The notes under the pieces were generated by a model, which made no database searches, was not told the origin of the DNA, and saw only the letters and a program-made list of their open reading frames with translations. This document shows, piece after piece, positions 17,787 to 27,479 of a stretch of DNA of 64,000 nucleotides; position 1 is the first letter of the stretch, and the number at the start of each line of letters is the position of its first letter. Origin of the DNA: Anaplasma capra (GTDB taxonomy: Bacteria > Pseudomonadota > Alphaproteobacteria > Rickettsiales > Anaplasmataceae); NCBI RefSeq assembly GCF_025628805.1, contig NZ_JAOTBG010000002.1:67017-131016 (forward strand), written 5' to 3'. The position numbers and the translations under genes were made by a program.

Positions 17787-20261
17787 TCAATCCTGCAGTG
17801 CCTCAGCTTCACGCTGCTCAGCGGAGCCAATACAGCTTGGAATTCCGTTACCGCTACCACTGAGCTCTTCCATAAAAAATCGCGCTCTCTCCAGAACACT
17901 TCGTGGGAACCCGGCAAGTTCAGCAACGTATATTCCGTAAGATTTGCTGGAAACCCCAGCTGTAAGCTCATGCAGAAAAACCACCTGCCCTTGCCATTCC
18001 TCTATCCTCATACAGAAGCATTTTACACCTTGCAAATAAGAACTAAACTTCGGCAATTCATGATAATGCGTGGCGCAAATTGCTCTACTCCTCGTGACAT
18101 CATGAATATGCTCTAAGACAGCCAAGGCTATAGAAAGCCCGTCGTGGATCCCCGTACCACGACCCACTTCATCAAGAATCACCAAAGACCTATCGGTCGC
18201 TTGATTTAGAATCGCAGCAGTCTCTGTCATTTCCACCATAAAAGTTGAATGTCCCAGTGCTATGTTATCTGACGCACCAACTCTGCTGAAAATCCTATCT
18301 ATCACTCCTATATGAGCGCTCTCTGCCGGCACGAATGACCCAATATGAGCTAAAATTGCTATTAGCGCATTCTGCCTAAGAAAGGTGCTCTTACCCGCCA
18401 TATTAGGCCCTGTCACCAGGCATAGCCTGCCACCCTCCGAAAGGTCAGAATCATTAGAAATGAAACGCACTCCCACCTCAACCACCGGGTGTCGGCCCTT
18501 CTTAATAGCAAACTCCCTGCTATTATCCACAATTGGCCTGACGTATTTGTTTTCCACAGCTAGCTCAGCCAACGACGCTAAAACATCTAGCTCCGCAACC
18601 GCATTTGCTGCTAGATCAACATCTTGCGCTTCCTCTAATACTCTAAGACAAAGCCCGCGGAAAATGTGGGCCTCAAGTTCCATAATCTCACCCTTGGCAG
18701 CAGTAATTTTCTCCTCTAATTCCCTAAGTTCTGAGGTGGTGTAGCGCACCGTGTGGGCCAGGCTTTGTCTGTGTATAAACACTTCATCGTTGAGCTTATG
18801 TGCAGAGGAGACCTCTATGTAGTACCCAAGTACGTTATTGTGCGCAATTTTCAGGCTACCTATTCCGGTATGCCTGCGGTATTTATCTTGCAAGTTCCGC
18901 ATTAGCTGGTCACTCTCACTTTCAATGCGTACTGCTTCTGCCAAACGTGCATCGCATGTCGGATTAACGAACCCCCCATCTCTTGCGTGCACAACGTTGT
19001 TTTCGATGAGGGTGCTACCTATCAGCTTCAGCAACTTCCTATGCTCACCACACTCTCCGGTAATTCTCAGCAACATAGGGTTGTCTGCCGCCAGCATTAT
19101 TTGTTGCAGGCGTATAATTCTCGCAAGGGCCTTCCCCAGCATGCAGACGTCTTTGGGCGAACATTTGAGCAGCTTAACTCTGGTCATAATCCGCTCCATG
19201 TCGGGAATATCGCGTACTACATCCCTAACGTTCTCACGCATCACCCTATTCTTCACAAAAAACTCCACAGCGTCTTGCTTGCTGTTAATAACATGAGGAC
19301 AAGCAGCCGGAAATGCGAGCTGACGCTTCAAGAGACGACTTCCCATCGAGGTCACGGTACGATCTATGACAGATATTAGGGACCCTTCCTTGTCTCCGGA
19401 TTGGGTACAGAACAATTCTAGATTCCGCAGTGCCGTACTATCCACCAGCACAAAGCTATTGCTGTCACACACTTTTGGGTAGCCCAATGTGGGCAGGCTG
19501 TTTTTTTGCGTCATGCGGACATACTCAACCAAAGAGCCACACGCAGATACTTCGACATCCTTAAAATTGCCAAGGCCGCGCAAGGTATTAACTCTATAGA
19601 CCCCGCACAAAACTTTCTCTGCCTTCTTTACATCAAAAAAGCTTTCACTGTGGCTCGTAATTGTACACTTGTGCTTGCGTAAAACTAGTTCGATTTCTTT
19701 TTGTTCTTTGAGTTTATCAGAAATTAGAAGCTCCCTGGGACGCACTCGCTGTATTTCACTATCTAGATCTTCTAGCTTACTGGAGCGCACATTGAACACT
19801 CCTGCAGATATATCCATCCACGCCATACCATAGTCATTGCCTAAATTCGAAAGGCATGCCAGATAGTTGTTCTCGCGGGCGTCTAGCAGGTCGTCTTCTA
19901 GCAGCGTCCCAGGCGTAATTATTCTCACCACATCCCTTCTAACCAGGGCTTTGTACCCCCTCTTACGTGCTTCCTCAGCAGTCTCAAGCTGTTCGCATAT
20001 GGCAATCTTATGACCAAGTTTAATTAGCCTACTTAGGTAGCTATCAACACTATGTACCGGCACACCACACATAGGGGTACCAGCACCTCTTTTCGTAAGA
20101 ACTATATCTAAAGCCTTTGATGCCACAATTGCATCGTCAAAAAACAACTCATAAAAGTCCCCTAGTCGGTAAAACAGCAAGCAGCCTTCGTATTGGTCTT
20201 TTAGTGATTTGTATTGCCTAATTATGGGAGTGTACCCAGTATCGTCACCTATCTTCACCAT
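17787..20261 (-). CDS. mutS: DNA mismatch repair protein MutS
   Basis: The 824-aa protein begins with the mismatch-reading domain containing GDFYELFFDDA (the Phe-x-Glu motif) and has the ATPase site GPNMAGKSTFLRQNALIA, Walker B SLVILDEVGRGTG and the following HYHEL. It recognises mispairs and recruits MutL. Length is slightly short of the E. coli protein (about 850), mainly at the C-terminus. It converges with nadE, 17 bp apart, and is divergent from the unknown gene at 20592. Three repeated motifs lie just upstream of its start. Confidence 0.97.
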   Translation of the reverse strand: MVKIGDDTGYTPIIRQYKSLKDQYEGCLLFYRLGDFYELFFDDAIVASKALDIVLTKRGAGTPMCGVPVHSVDSYLSRLIKLGHKIAICEQLETAEEARKRGYKALVRRDVVRIITPGTLLEDDLLDARENNYLACLSNLGNDYGMAWMDISAGVFNVRSSKLEDLDSEIQRVRPRELLISDKLKEQKEIELVLRKHKCTITSHSESFFDVKKAEKVLCGVYRVNTLRGLGNFKDVEVSACGSLVEYVRMTQKNSLPTLGYPKVCDSNSFVLVDSTALRNLELFCTQSGDKEGSLISVIDRTVTSMGSRLLKRQLAFPAACPHVINSKQDAVEFFVKNRVMRENVRDVVRDIPDMERIMTRVKLLKCSPKDVCMLGKALARIIRLQQIMLAADNPMLLRITGECGEHRKLLKLIGSTLIENNVVHARDGGFVNPTCDARLAEAVRIESESDQLMRNLQDKYRRHTGIGSLKIAHNNVLGYYIEVSSAHKLNDEVFIHRQSLAHTVRYTTSELRELEEKITAAKGEIMELEAHIFRGLCLRVLEEAQDVDLAANAVAELDVLASLAELAVENKYVRPIVDNSREFAIKKGRHPVVEVGVRFISNDSDLSEGGRLCLVTGPNMAGKSTFLRQNALIAILAHIGSFVPAESAHIGVIDRIFSRVGASDNIALGHSTFMVEMTETAAILNQATDRSLVILDEVGRGTGIHDGLSIALAVLEHIHDVTRSRAICATHYHELPKFSSYLQGVKCFCMRIEEWQGQVVFLHELTAGVSSKSYGIYVAELAGFPRSVLERARFFMEELSGSGNGIPSCIGSAEQREAEALQD

Positions 20262-20264
20262 GTG

Positions 20265-20396
20265 TTAACCTTTGCGTGCTTAAGTATGCGTCAACCCTTG
20301 CGTGTTCTTGGGTTGCGATTTTATACACAATACCGGGTACATACACCAAAATTTTTGTATTTTGTCCGGTGCGTTGATGTTTAACTTTTGCATACT
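20265..20396. repeat. Three copies of a 16-bp direct motif, one over a predicted -35 element
   Basis: Copies at 20265-20280 (TTAACCTTTGCGTGCT), 20291-20306 (TCAACCCTTGCGTGTT) and 20381-20396 (TTAACTTTTGCATACT) match each other or the first at about 13 of 16 positions. The first two are 26 bp apart and sit directly before the mutS start. The third overlaps the -35 region of the promoter predicted for the gene at 20592. They look like an operator array in this 330-bp divergent spacer; no regulator can be named. Confidence 0.5.
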
Positions 20397-20416
20397 GCAC
20401 GCCAGGTACTTATAAT
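20388..20416 (+). promoter_or_regulatory. Predicted sigma-70 promoter for the gene at 20592
   Basis: TTGCAT (20388-20393), a 17-bp spacer and a perfect TATAAT (20411-20416) form a promoter-like pair. The leader from the expected start (around 20423) to the ATG would be about 170 nt. The -35 matches consensus only at TTG, so this is moderate evidence. Confidence 0.55.
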
Positions 20417-20591
20417 CAACCCCGCAGTTCTCCTAGGTGCTCCTTTTGTAGCAGCAGGAATTTGGTCGTGAGAGTGATAAGTGGCGCTTCGGACTGATTG
20501 TGTTGGGTGAAGTGGGGCTGCGACTGGCTCGCGGTTACAGAGTCAACAGAGTGCCACTAGGGTGGGAAGTCGATTAATTTAGGAGATCCAT

Positions 20592-21902
20592 ATGAGCAGC
20601 GAAAAGGGGTTGCAGCACAAGGCAAGTGAGGCCCTCAAGCAAGCCAAAAAGGGCGTTTCAATCGCTGCAGATGCTTTCACCACTCCACCCACAAAAAGTG
20701 AATATGCCTTAACCACCAGAAACACGTGGCAGAACATAAAAGACCTGTTCAACAGAATTAAAGGGGGTGACGAGTGGAGCCCATTCAAGGCAAGAGTTGG
20801 GAGAATAGAAAACACACCTAGTGAGCGTAAGCGCGGTAATGACGTCAGCGCTTCTTACGGCATAGATGGAAGGCTGGTCATCAAGGTTGCGGATTACGCA
20901 TTTAACGGTGAGGCGTTAAAGATATTAGACGCAGTTGACAGCAGCGAAGACAAGAAGTTGGACCCGCACAGTTCCGCGTTCAGGCTGGATTTTTCTAGCG
21001 ACACCATAATAGACGTAAAAAAGATACTTAATAACAAGAAAGCCATGAAGGGCTACGATAATCTCATGGCGCTGCGTGCTGAGCTAGAAAAATGTGGCGG
21101 CGAAATTAGTGTTGAACGTTCCCAGGACGGGTTCAGCAGGGTGCTTAAGGTAACCCTAGACACCGCAAACAAGACAGAGAAAGAGATACAACATGAGATA
21201 GAGCTGGTCCTTGAGTGTGCCGGGCTTCGCAACAAAAAGTTGGCACAAAGCTTGGCTAAGGAAATGGCGTATAAGAGGGATAGTGAACATACTGGAGCGG
21301 ATAGAAGCCGCGTTAGTAGCGCAATAAACGCCGCCTCTCCACCCAAAGATGAAGGCAGCCGGGATGTGGCCGGGAATGTTAGATCTGGAGTTTCAGCAAC
21401 TTCGGAGGAACACGTGCAAGATTCAGGTGTTGACAGCGCTACTTCACACAGCGTAGATAGTAGTGTATCTAGAGTGGGGGATGATATGGTTCTTGGCAGT
21501 TCGGATGCAGCAGCACGACAGGCAGCAGGGGCTCCAGGTGTGTTGTCCGCGCATACAGGAGACATAACACCAGCAAGCTTTGACTTGGCGGCAGCAGCCG
21601 GGGAATATGTAAAATCCCAAATTGGGGTGAACTACAACGGGGAAAATGCAGCGAAGAGCCAGACAGCCTTCCTAGAAAATTACTCAGCCGTAAGGGCTGG
21701 ATTGGGTGAGCATCAGGCTAAGGACGCTGATTTGCACTCGTTGAGTGGCGTGAGCCATGACACCCTGCGCGGCGCCTCTGCGGGGCTTGACGGAGTTACC
21801 GACGCCGGTCAACAGCAGGAGGCAACGTTCTCCCCTTCGGCAACCGCTGGGCAGAGTGTTGCCGCTGCGCGGACTTCCCAAGCAAGCCAGGCACGTGACT
21901 AG
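20592..21902 (+). CDS. Unknown soluble protein, Ser/Ala/Asp-rich C-terminal half
   Basis: I do not recognise this 436-aa protein. It has a good ribosome binding site (AGGAG, about seven bases before ATG) and its own promoter-like sequence. There is no signal peptide or membrane segment. Residues 1-230 are mixed charged helix and strand (for example RLVIKVADYAFNGEALKILD near 94-113). From about 230 the composition changes to a low-complexity Ser/Ala/Asp/Gly-rich region with runs such as SHSVDSSVSRVGDD, ending SQARD. Folded N-terminus plus disordered C-terminus is common in type IV secretion substrates of this family, but that is a guess. The HIT gene begins inside its last codons, so they are cotranscribed. 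Confidence 0.8.
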   Translation: MSSEKGLQHKASEALKQAKKGVSIAADAFTTPPTKSEYALTTRNTWQNIKDLFNRIKGGDEWSPFKARVGRIENTPSERKRGNDVSASYGIDGRLVIKVADYAFNGEALKILDAVDSSEDKKLDPHSSAFRLDFSSDTIIDVKKILNNKKAMKGYDNLMALRAELEKCGGEISVERSQDGFSRVLKVTLDTANKTEKEIQHEIELVLECAGLRNKKLAQSLAKEMAYKRDSEHTGADRSRVSSAINAASPPKDEGSRDVAGNVRSGVSATSEEHVQDSGVDSATSHSVDSSVSRVGDDMVLGSSDAAARQAAGAPGVLSAHTGDITPASFDLAAAAGEYVKSQIGVNYNGENAAKSQTAFLENYSAVRAGLGEHQAKDADLHSLSGVSHDTLRGASAGLDGVTDAGQQQEATFSPSATAGQSVAAARTSQASQARD

Positions 21903-22266
21903 CAACGCGGTAATAGCACAGTACGATAGCGATAATGTGTTCGCTCGTATTCTGAGAGGCGAGTCCCCGTGTCGGAAGGTATATGAGGACGCTCAAGTTC
22001 TGGCTTTCCACGACATTAAGCCAGAGGCTCCTGTACATGTCCTAGTAATACCCAAAGGCAAGTATGTGTCATACGATGACTTCATAAGTTCTGACTGTGA
22101 TATTGCCGGTTTCTTTAAGACGGTTGGCACCATAGCGAGAGAGCTAGGGCTGCACCATGGCGGTTACAGGTTAGTTACTAATCATGGAAAGCTAGCTGGG
22201 CAGATAGTACCGCATTTTCACATCCATATACTAGGGTATCCCAAAAAGCCTGAGGGACAGGCCTAG
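21895..22266 (+). CDS. HIT-family nucleotide-binding protein
   Basis: From a GTG at 21895 this encodes about 123 residues with the histidine triad HFHIHILG near the C-terminus and the usual core FARILRGESPCRKVYED and AFHDIKPEAPVHVLVIPK. Members hydrolyse purine nucleoside phosphoramidates or dinucleoside polyphosphates. The frame is open further upstream (to 21757), but that part would overlap the preceding gene and does not resemble the family, so the GTG overlapping the previous stop by eight bases is preferred. dapA follows about 130 bp downstream on the same strand. Confidence 0.92.
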   Translation: MTSNAVIAQYDSDNVFARILRGESPCRKVYEDAQVLAFHDIKPEAPVHVLVIPKGKYVSYDDFISSDCDIAGFFKTVGTIARELGLHHGGYRLVTNHGKLAGQIVPHFHIHILGYPKKPEGQA

Positions 22267-22393
22267 AGTGCCTCCCCATCCTTTTAGCTATGAGTATTGC
22301 AATTAAAGCATGGCGCCGCTGCTTGCGCATGCGGCAAAAAGGTGCTATTCGCTCTCCATGTATATGGTGGGACCCCGCAACAGTAGACAAGCG

Positions 22394-23296
22394 ATGAAAT
22401 TGGAAGGAATCTTTACCGCATTAGTCACCCCATTCAAGGATGACCTATCTCTGGATGAAGACGCGTTGGTCTCGCTCGTGGAGTGGCAGATTGCTTCTGG
22501 AATTCATGGAATAGTGCCGTGCGGAACCACGGGAGAGTCCTCAACCCTGAGCTTTGAGGAATATTGCACAGCAATAAAATTGTGCGTAGAAACCTCACGA
22601 AACCGCGTTCCAGTGATAGCCGGAGCGGGCTCCAATTGCACTGCAGAAGCCATAAAGAAAGCACTGTTTGCCCAGTATGCAGGGTCAGATGCAGTTCTGA
22701 TGGTAACTCCCTACTATAACAAACCAAGCAGTGAAGGAGTATACCAGCACTTTCGAGCCATACACGACGCAACCAACATACCAATAGTGCTATACAATAT
22801 TCCGCAAAGAACGGCAGTTGACATGTCCGACGACACAATCGGAAGAATTGCGGAATTACCCAGAATTGTGGGCATAAAAGATTGCACCGGAGCAGAAAGA
22901 GTGACAACCCTAAAAAAAATTCTCCCAGTAGAATTTGCTATTCTCTCCGGGGAAGACGAAACCGCATTAGCCTGCTACGCAAACGGAGGTTCTGGATGCA
23001 TTTCTGTGGTGTCTAATGTGGCGCCAAAAATGGCTTTGGAGCTCTATAATCGCCATGTGTTAGCAGACATCGATGGCGCAAGAGAGGTTAACAGCAGCTT
23101 TGTGGAGCTCAGCAGGATATTATTCATCGAGCCAAATCCATCACCCACAAAATACGTGCTAAGCCTTATGGGCAAGATGCAGCCAAAAGTCCGCCTGCCA
23201 CTGCTGGAACTAAGCAGTAATGGCCAAACCGCGGTTAGAACAGTGTTAGAAAAACTAAACATTGTAAAACCGGCCTTGTTTTCTGCTTACACATAA
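22394..23296 (+). CDS. dapA: 4-hydroxy-tetrahydrodipicolinate synthase
   Basis: Starting at the ATG at 22394 (KLEGIFTALVTPFKDD), the roughly 300-aa protein contains GIVPCGTTGESSTLS, the Tyr in VLYNIPQRT and the Schiff-base lysine in VGIKDCTGAE, all DapA hallmarks. It condenses pyruvate with aspartate semialdehyde, the first committed step to diaminopimelate and lysine. An in-frame ATG 84 bp earlier is open but adds non-homologous residues. In this lineage the diaminopimelate branch makes sense together with ftsI at 13.3 kb. Confidence 0.96.
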   Translation: MKLEGIFTALVTPFKDDLSLDEDALVSLVEWQIASGIHGIVPCGTTGESSTLSFEEYCTAIKLCVETSRNRVPVIAGAGSNCTAEAIKKALFAQYAGSDAVLMVTPYYNKPSSEGVYQHFRAIHDATNIPIVLYNIPQRTAVDMSDDTIGRIAELPRIVGIKDCTGAERVTTLKKILPVEFAILSGEDETALACYANGGSGCISVVSNVAPKMALELYNRHVLADIDGAREVNSSFVELSRILFIEPNPSPTKYVLSLMGKMQPKVRLPLLELSSNGQTAVRTVLEKLNIVKPALFSAYT

Positions 23297-23340
23297 CAGC
23301 AAACTGGGCAATAATACCTTATCCATTACTTGAAGTACTC

Positions 23341-23357
23341 GGGGTGGCCAACACCCC
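23341..23357. terminator. Short GC hairpin after dapA
   Basis: GGGGTG (23341-23346) and CACCCC (23352-23357) form a perfect 6-bp GC stem around a GCCAA loop 45 bp past the dapA stop. No T tract follows, so it may only be a weak or factor-dependent terminator. It separates dapA from the capsid gene. Confidence 0.4.
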
Positions 23358-23405
23358 AAACAGATTCTGCTTACAATCCATATCGACAGCTAACTTAGGA
23401 GCCAC

Positions 23406-24596
23406 ATGACATTATCTAATTTTGAGACAAAAGACAGCATCACAGGTTTTATTCCCCCATACAACGAGCCTCAGGAACAAGAAAGCAGCGCCTCCTACGA
23501 AGGAAATCAGTGTCCTACCACAGATTTACTACAATACATGGAGGAAACCAATCGTAAATTTGACCAGCAAGGTGACCGCCTGGACAGGCTAGAAATCGCC
23601 TCTAAGCGCATCAATCTTCACGAGGATCCCAAAGCTGCGCTACAGTGCAAGTCACTTACGGAATATATACGCCATGGACAAGTCACAGGTTTTGAGAAGA
23701 AAGGCCTTGATAGCGGTTCAACGCTCGCGTATCTCGTGCCTAGAGAAATTTCTGTGCACATAGACAAACGTCTATCTCAGGGTTCCGTCATGCGCAAACT
23801 GTGTTCAGTAGAGAAAGTTTCGGGAGATAGTTTAGAATGTTTCACTACCAACAATCAGGACACTTTTGTGGGCTGGGGAGAAGAGATTAGTGCCGATACC
23901 AACGCCCCAAAGCTGAGCAAAACAACCATATATCTGCACGAATTGTATTCACAGCCAAAAATTGCAAAAAAGCTCTTGGATGACTCTCTGGTAGACTTAG
24001 AGGGCTGGCTCATAGACAATCTAGTAGATGCATTCAGTAGAAAGGAAAACCATGCATTCATATTGGGAGATGGAAACAAAAAGCCGGTCGGTATTTTGTC
24101 ATCCGAAGATGGAACTGATGAAGCACAAGTGCAAAGAATACCTTTCAGGCAGCTTAGCAGCGATGCGATAATCTCACTTTATTACTCTTTGGACGAATAT
24201 TTTGCAGGCAGGGGTGCTTTTATAATGCACAGAAGCGTGTTACAAACAATAAGGTCTCTGAAGACCAGCTCGGGACAATACTTGTTACAGCCTGGTCCCT
24301 CCGGAGAAGAAACGTTGCTCGGAGCACCTGTGTACCAGACCTCAGATATGCCACCTATGAGCAATACTGCGCTCCCGATAATAGCGTTTGGAGATTTTAA
24401 AAATGCGTACAAAATTGTGGAAAATCGCGACATTAGGGTCTTACGTGATCCATTTACGAGTAAGTCCTTCGTTACATTCTACACGACAAAGCGCGTGGGA
24501 GGAAATTTGATAAATGGTAGCGCAATTAAGCTACTCAAGATCGAATCCGACGGGATACAACCCCAACCTACGAGTGACTCAGAACTCCAGACATAG
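23406..24596 (+). CDS. HK97-type major capsid protein (gene transfer agent/prophage remnant)
   Basis: The 396-aa protein shows the HK97 capsid fold pattern. A coiled-coil N-terminal delta region (QYMEETNRKFDQQGDRLDRLEI, about 43-64) is followed by LAYLVPREISVHIDKRL. Then come VGWGEEISADTNAPKLSKTTIYLHELYSQPKIAKKLLDDS, the E-loop and spine-helix region, and the ILGDGNKKPVGIL block. TTAGGAG precedes the ATG at good spacing. In Rickettsiales such single capsid genes are usually remnants of an alphaproteobacterial gene transfer agent. The GTA-type tail genes lie 3 kb away beyond sucA. The reading frame is intact. No portal, protease or terminase gene is visible here. Confidence 0.88.
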   Translation: MTLSNFETKDSITGFIPPYNEPQEQESSASYEGNQCPTTDLLQYMEETNRKFDQQGDRLDRLEIASKRINLHEDPKAALQCKSLTEYIRHGQVTGFEKKGLDSGSTLAYLVPREISVHIDKRLSQGSVMRKLCSVEKVSGDSLECFTTNNQDTFVGWGEEISADTNAPKLSKTTIYLHELYSQPKIAKKLLDDSLVDLEGWLIDNLVDAFSRKENHAFILGDGNKKPVGILSSEDGTDEAQVQRIPFRQLSSDAIISLYYSLDEYFAGRGAFIMHRSVLQTIRSLKTSSGQYLLQPGPSGEETLLGAPVYQTSDMPPMSNTALPIIAFGDFKNAYKIVENRDIRVLRDPFTSKSFVTFYTTKRVGGNLINGSAIKLLKIESDGIQPQPTSDSELQT

Positions 24597-24728
24597 GGAA
24601 AACCCGTATATAACGCGGAACTGCAGCAGAAACCGCAATCCGGGCTTCACTATAGGCACTCACCACCCAATCTGTGCCAAAATTTCCTATAACAACAATG
24701 ACGCGCATGAATCTCATAGAGTACGCAG

Positions 24729-24754
24729 CCCAGGCGGGATTTTCCCTGCCTGGG
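24729..24754. terminator. Bidirectional intrinsic terminator between capsid gene and sucA
   Basis: CCCAGGC (24729-24735) pairs with GCCTGGG (24748-24754), with inner GGGA/TCCC pairs and a single bulged T, giving an 11-bp stem and a 3-nt loop. The plus strand continues CCTTTCCTC. It lies between the convergent capsid and sucA genes, eight bases from the sucA stop. Confidence 0.7.
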
Positions 24755-24761
24755 CCTTTCC

Positions 24762-27479
24762 TCATAGATTCCGACGCGCAAATATAGCATCCATTATAGC
24801 CTGTTGCTGGGCTACGTGTGTGTTTAAGTACCCAGCAGCTGTTGCTGCAGATTCAGGTCTACCTACGTAGGACAGAGGGCCGGCAATACCAGCACGCCGC
24901 ATGGATTCCTCAACCCTGTCACGCGCAAAACTCCAACCACCCATATTGTAGTGCTCTTCCTGACACCATGTCACCGAAGCCTTTTTGTACTTCGCAAGTT
25001 CGGCAGCCAGAAGCTCAGTAGGAAACGGGTAATACTGTTCTAACCGCAAAAGCACAACATCAGTTCTACCAGCCCTGGCTTCAAGAAGATCATAATACAC
25101 CTTCCCACTGCATATCACTACTCGACTTACCGCACTAGGGTCAATATCACCGGCACAGTCACCAATAACCGGAACAAAACGGCCTTCAAAGTCAGACACC
25201 TTAGACACCGCCATCTTGTGTCTTAGTAAAGATTTTGGGGTAAACACTACAAGAGGTTTTCTGAAATCCCTGTGTAGTTGCCTACGCAGCACGTGAAAAA
25301 AGTTGGCAGGGGTTGTACAGTTCACAACTTGCATGTTATCCCCAGCACAAAGCTGCAAATATCTTTCTATGCGTGCAGAGCTGTGCTCAGGACCTTGACC
25401 TTCGTACCCGTGTGGCAACAACAAAACTAACCCGCTGGAGCGCAACCACTTGGTCTCGGCAGAAGCGATGTATTGGTCAATGATGATTTGTGCTCCGTTG
25501 GCAAAATCGCCAAACTGGGCTTCCCAAATGACCAATACATTGGGAGAATCCAAGCTGTAACCATATTCAAAGCCTGCAACCGCATATTCAGATAGGGGGC
25601 TGTCTATAACCTCAAACTTAGCCTGCCCTTCACAGAGATTATTCAGGGGAATGTAGCGCTCCCCAGTTACCTGATCTGAGAGTTTGGCGTGCCTATGAGA
25701 GAACGTGCCTCTACCGGAATCCTCTCCCGACAGACGAACCCTAAATTTCTCGGTCAATAGTGAGGCTATAGCCAAAGCTTCACCCATACCCCAATCTATG
25801 GAGTCATTCTGCACGCCCTTGAGCCTACTTGCCATCATCCTGGCGATTTTCGGCTCTGCATTAAATCCATCTGGTATGGTGCACAGGGAACCAGCGAGGA
25901 CAAGTAATTTACTCTTTTCCACCCCGGTGTTGGGGAGATAATCCTGAAACTCACCCGGTTCTGGATACCTGAAGCCACTCCAACAACCTTGAAACCAGTC
26001 CGCCCCCTTGGGCTTGTACTGCGCAGATTCAGTAAAGGCGGTCTCCAGTGTCTCGCGGAACTTACCACGCAGCCCGTCAACCTCCTCTCCAGAAATCACC
26101 CCCTCACCAATTAACTTTTCTGCATACAAACTTGCAACTGTCTTGTGCTCCGCAATACGTCTGTACATCAGTGGCTGCGTAAACATGGGCTCATCACCCT
26201 CGTTGTGACCAAAGCGTCTGTAACAGACTACATCAACTACTACATCCTTCCCAAACTTGCTTCTGTATTCCATGGCCAAATCAGTCGCCAACAACACAGA
26301 TTCCGGATCATCGCCGTTAACGTGGAATACCGGGGCACCAATCATCTTTGCCACATCAGAGCAATAGAAGGATGTTCTGGTGTCTCCAGGATTGGCGGTG
26401 AAACCGATCTGGTTGTTGACTACAATGTGCATAATCCCACCTGGAGAGTACCCTTCAACTCCGCTCAAGGTAAATCCTTCAGCAACTACTCCCTGCCCTA
26501 TAAATGCGGCATCTCCGTGAACCAAAATCCCGAGTACGGGTGCGCGCTTTTCGTCACTTTTCGCCCTTACTCTACCCATGACAACCGGGTTCACAGACTC
26601 CAAATGTGAGGGGTTATACGCAAGCGACAGATGAACCCCACAACCCTCAACTGTTCTGTCAGTTGAATACCCCAGGTGGTATTTCACATCACCCGCCACT
26701 GATAATCCCTCCGGATACACCATCCCCCCAGAAAACTCATACAGTACTGCAGCATAGGGCTTGCTCATGACTTTTGTTAGTACGCTGAGCCGCCCCCTGT
26801 GCGCCATACCCAGTACAATTTCTTTGAGATTAAACTTCGGCACAAGTCTAACTATCCTTTCAAGCATGGGAATGAGAACGTCGCCACCCTCGATAGAAAA
26901 CCTCTTGTACCCCGGGTACCTGACGTGCAGAAACTGCTCAAACATTTCTGTCTCCTGCAAGCACTGAAGGATATTCCTCCGTTCTTCTGGTGCTATGACC
27001 CTATTTAAGTTTTCAATCCTACTCAGTAACCAGGAGCGTTCCTCTTCAGAGCATACGTGCATGAACTCAAAGCCAATCTTCCCACAGTAAGTCTCTCTCA
27101 AAGTCTCCAAAATCGAAGATAATGACGCACCGGACCCACACACAGCCCCAGTGCTTTCAACCATGGAAGAAATATGCTTACTGTAATCAAGTGCCACCTT
27201 ACCGGCCATACCCAGCGGATCAAGATCAGCTGCAAGATGCCCGTAAGATCTGAAAAAGTTCAGTAGACACAGTACGTTAGAGGATTCGGTCAAACTGTCA
27301 CAGGAGGTACCCCTGGCATTCCCGGATGCGCGCCCATTCTCCAATGTGTGTACAAACAAATCTCTCCAGCAATCTGAAAGCCCTTCGTCACCGCTCTCGT
27401 ACCTGCCATACGCCTCTTCCACAAAAAGTGTATTATCCCCAAATAGACAGCCTTCCTGGCCCTTATTAAGACACCTCAT
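24762..27479 (-). CDS. sucA: 2-oxoglutarate dehydrogenase E1 component
   Basis: About 905 residues with the E1 blocks: YPGYKRFSIEGGDVLIPML, GMAHRGRLSVLTKVM, the thiamine-diphosphate/metal site HVNGDDPESVLLATDLAMEY with RRFGHNEGDEP, and the C-terminal half containing LLPHGYEGQGPEHSSARIERYLQL. It decarboxylates 2-oxoglutarate in the TCA cycle, the main energy route of these amino-acid-consuming parasites. The E2 gene (sucB) is not adjacent. The ATG at 27479 is used; the frame is open to a TTG at 27500. It sits on the opposite strand in the middle of the GTA gene set. Confidence 0.97.
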   Translation of the reverse strand: MRCLNKGQEGCLFGDNTLFVEEAYGRYESGDEGLSDCWRDLFVHTLENGRASGNARGTSCDSLTESSNVLCLLNFFRSYGHLAADLDPLGMAGKVALDYSKHISSMVESTGAVCGSGASLSSILETLRETYCGKIGFEFMHVCSEEERSWLLSRIENLNRVIAPEERRNILQCLQETEMFEQFLHVRYPGYKRFSIEGGDVLIPMLERIVRLVPKFNLKEIVLGMAHRGRLSVLTKVMSKPYAAVLYEFSGGMVYPEGLSVAGDVKYHLGYSTDRTVEGCGVHLSLAYNPSHLESVNPVVMGRVRAKSDEKRAPVLGILVHGDAAFIGQGVVAEGFTLSGVEGYSPGGIMHIVVNNQIGFTANPGDTRTSFYCSDVAKMIGAPVFHVNGDDPESVLLATDLAMEYRSKFGKDVVVDVVCYRRFGHNEGDEPMFTQPLMYRRIAEHKTVASLYAEKLIGEGVISGEEVDGLRGKFRETLETAFTESAQYKPKGADWFQGCWSGFRYPEPGEFQDYLPNTGVEKSKLLVLAGSLCTIPDGFNAEPKIARMMASRLKGVQNDSIDWGMGEALAIASLLTEKFRVRLSGEDSGRGTFSHRHAKLSDQVTGERYIPLNNLCEGQAKFEVIDSPLSEYAVAGFEYGYSLDSPNVLVIWEAQFGDFANGAQIIIDQYIASAETKWLRSSGLVLLLPHGYEGQGPEHSSARIERYLQLCAGDNMQVVNCTTPANFFHVLRRQLHRDFRKPLVVFTPKSLLRHKMAVSKVSDFEGRFVPVIGDCAGDIDPSAVSRVVICSGKVYYDLLEARAGRTDVVLLRLEQYYPFPTELLAAELAKYKKASVTWCQEEHYNMGGWSFARDRVEESMRRAGIAGPLSYVGRPESAATAAGYLNTHVAQQQAIMDAIFARRNL

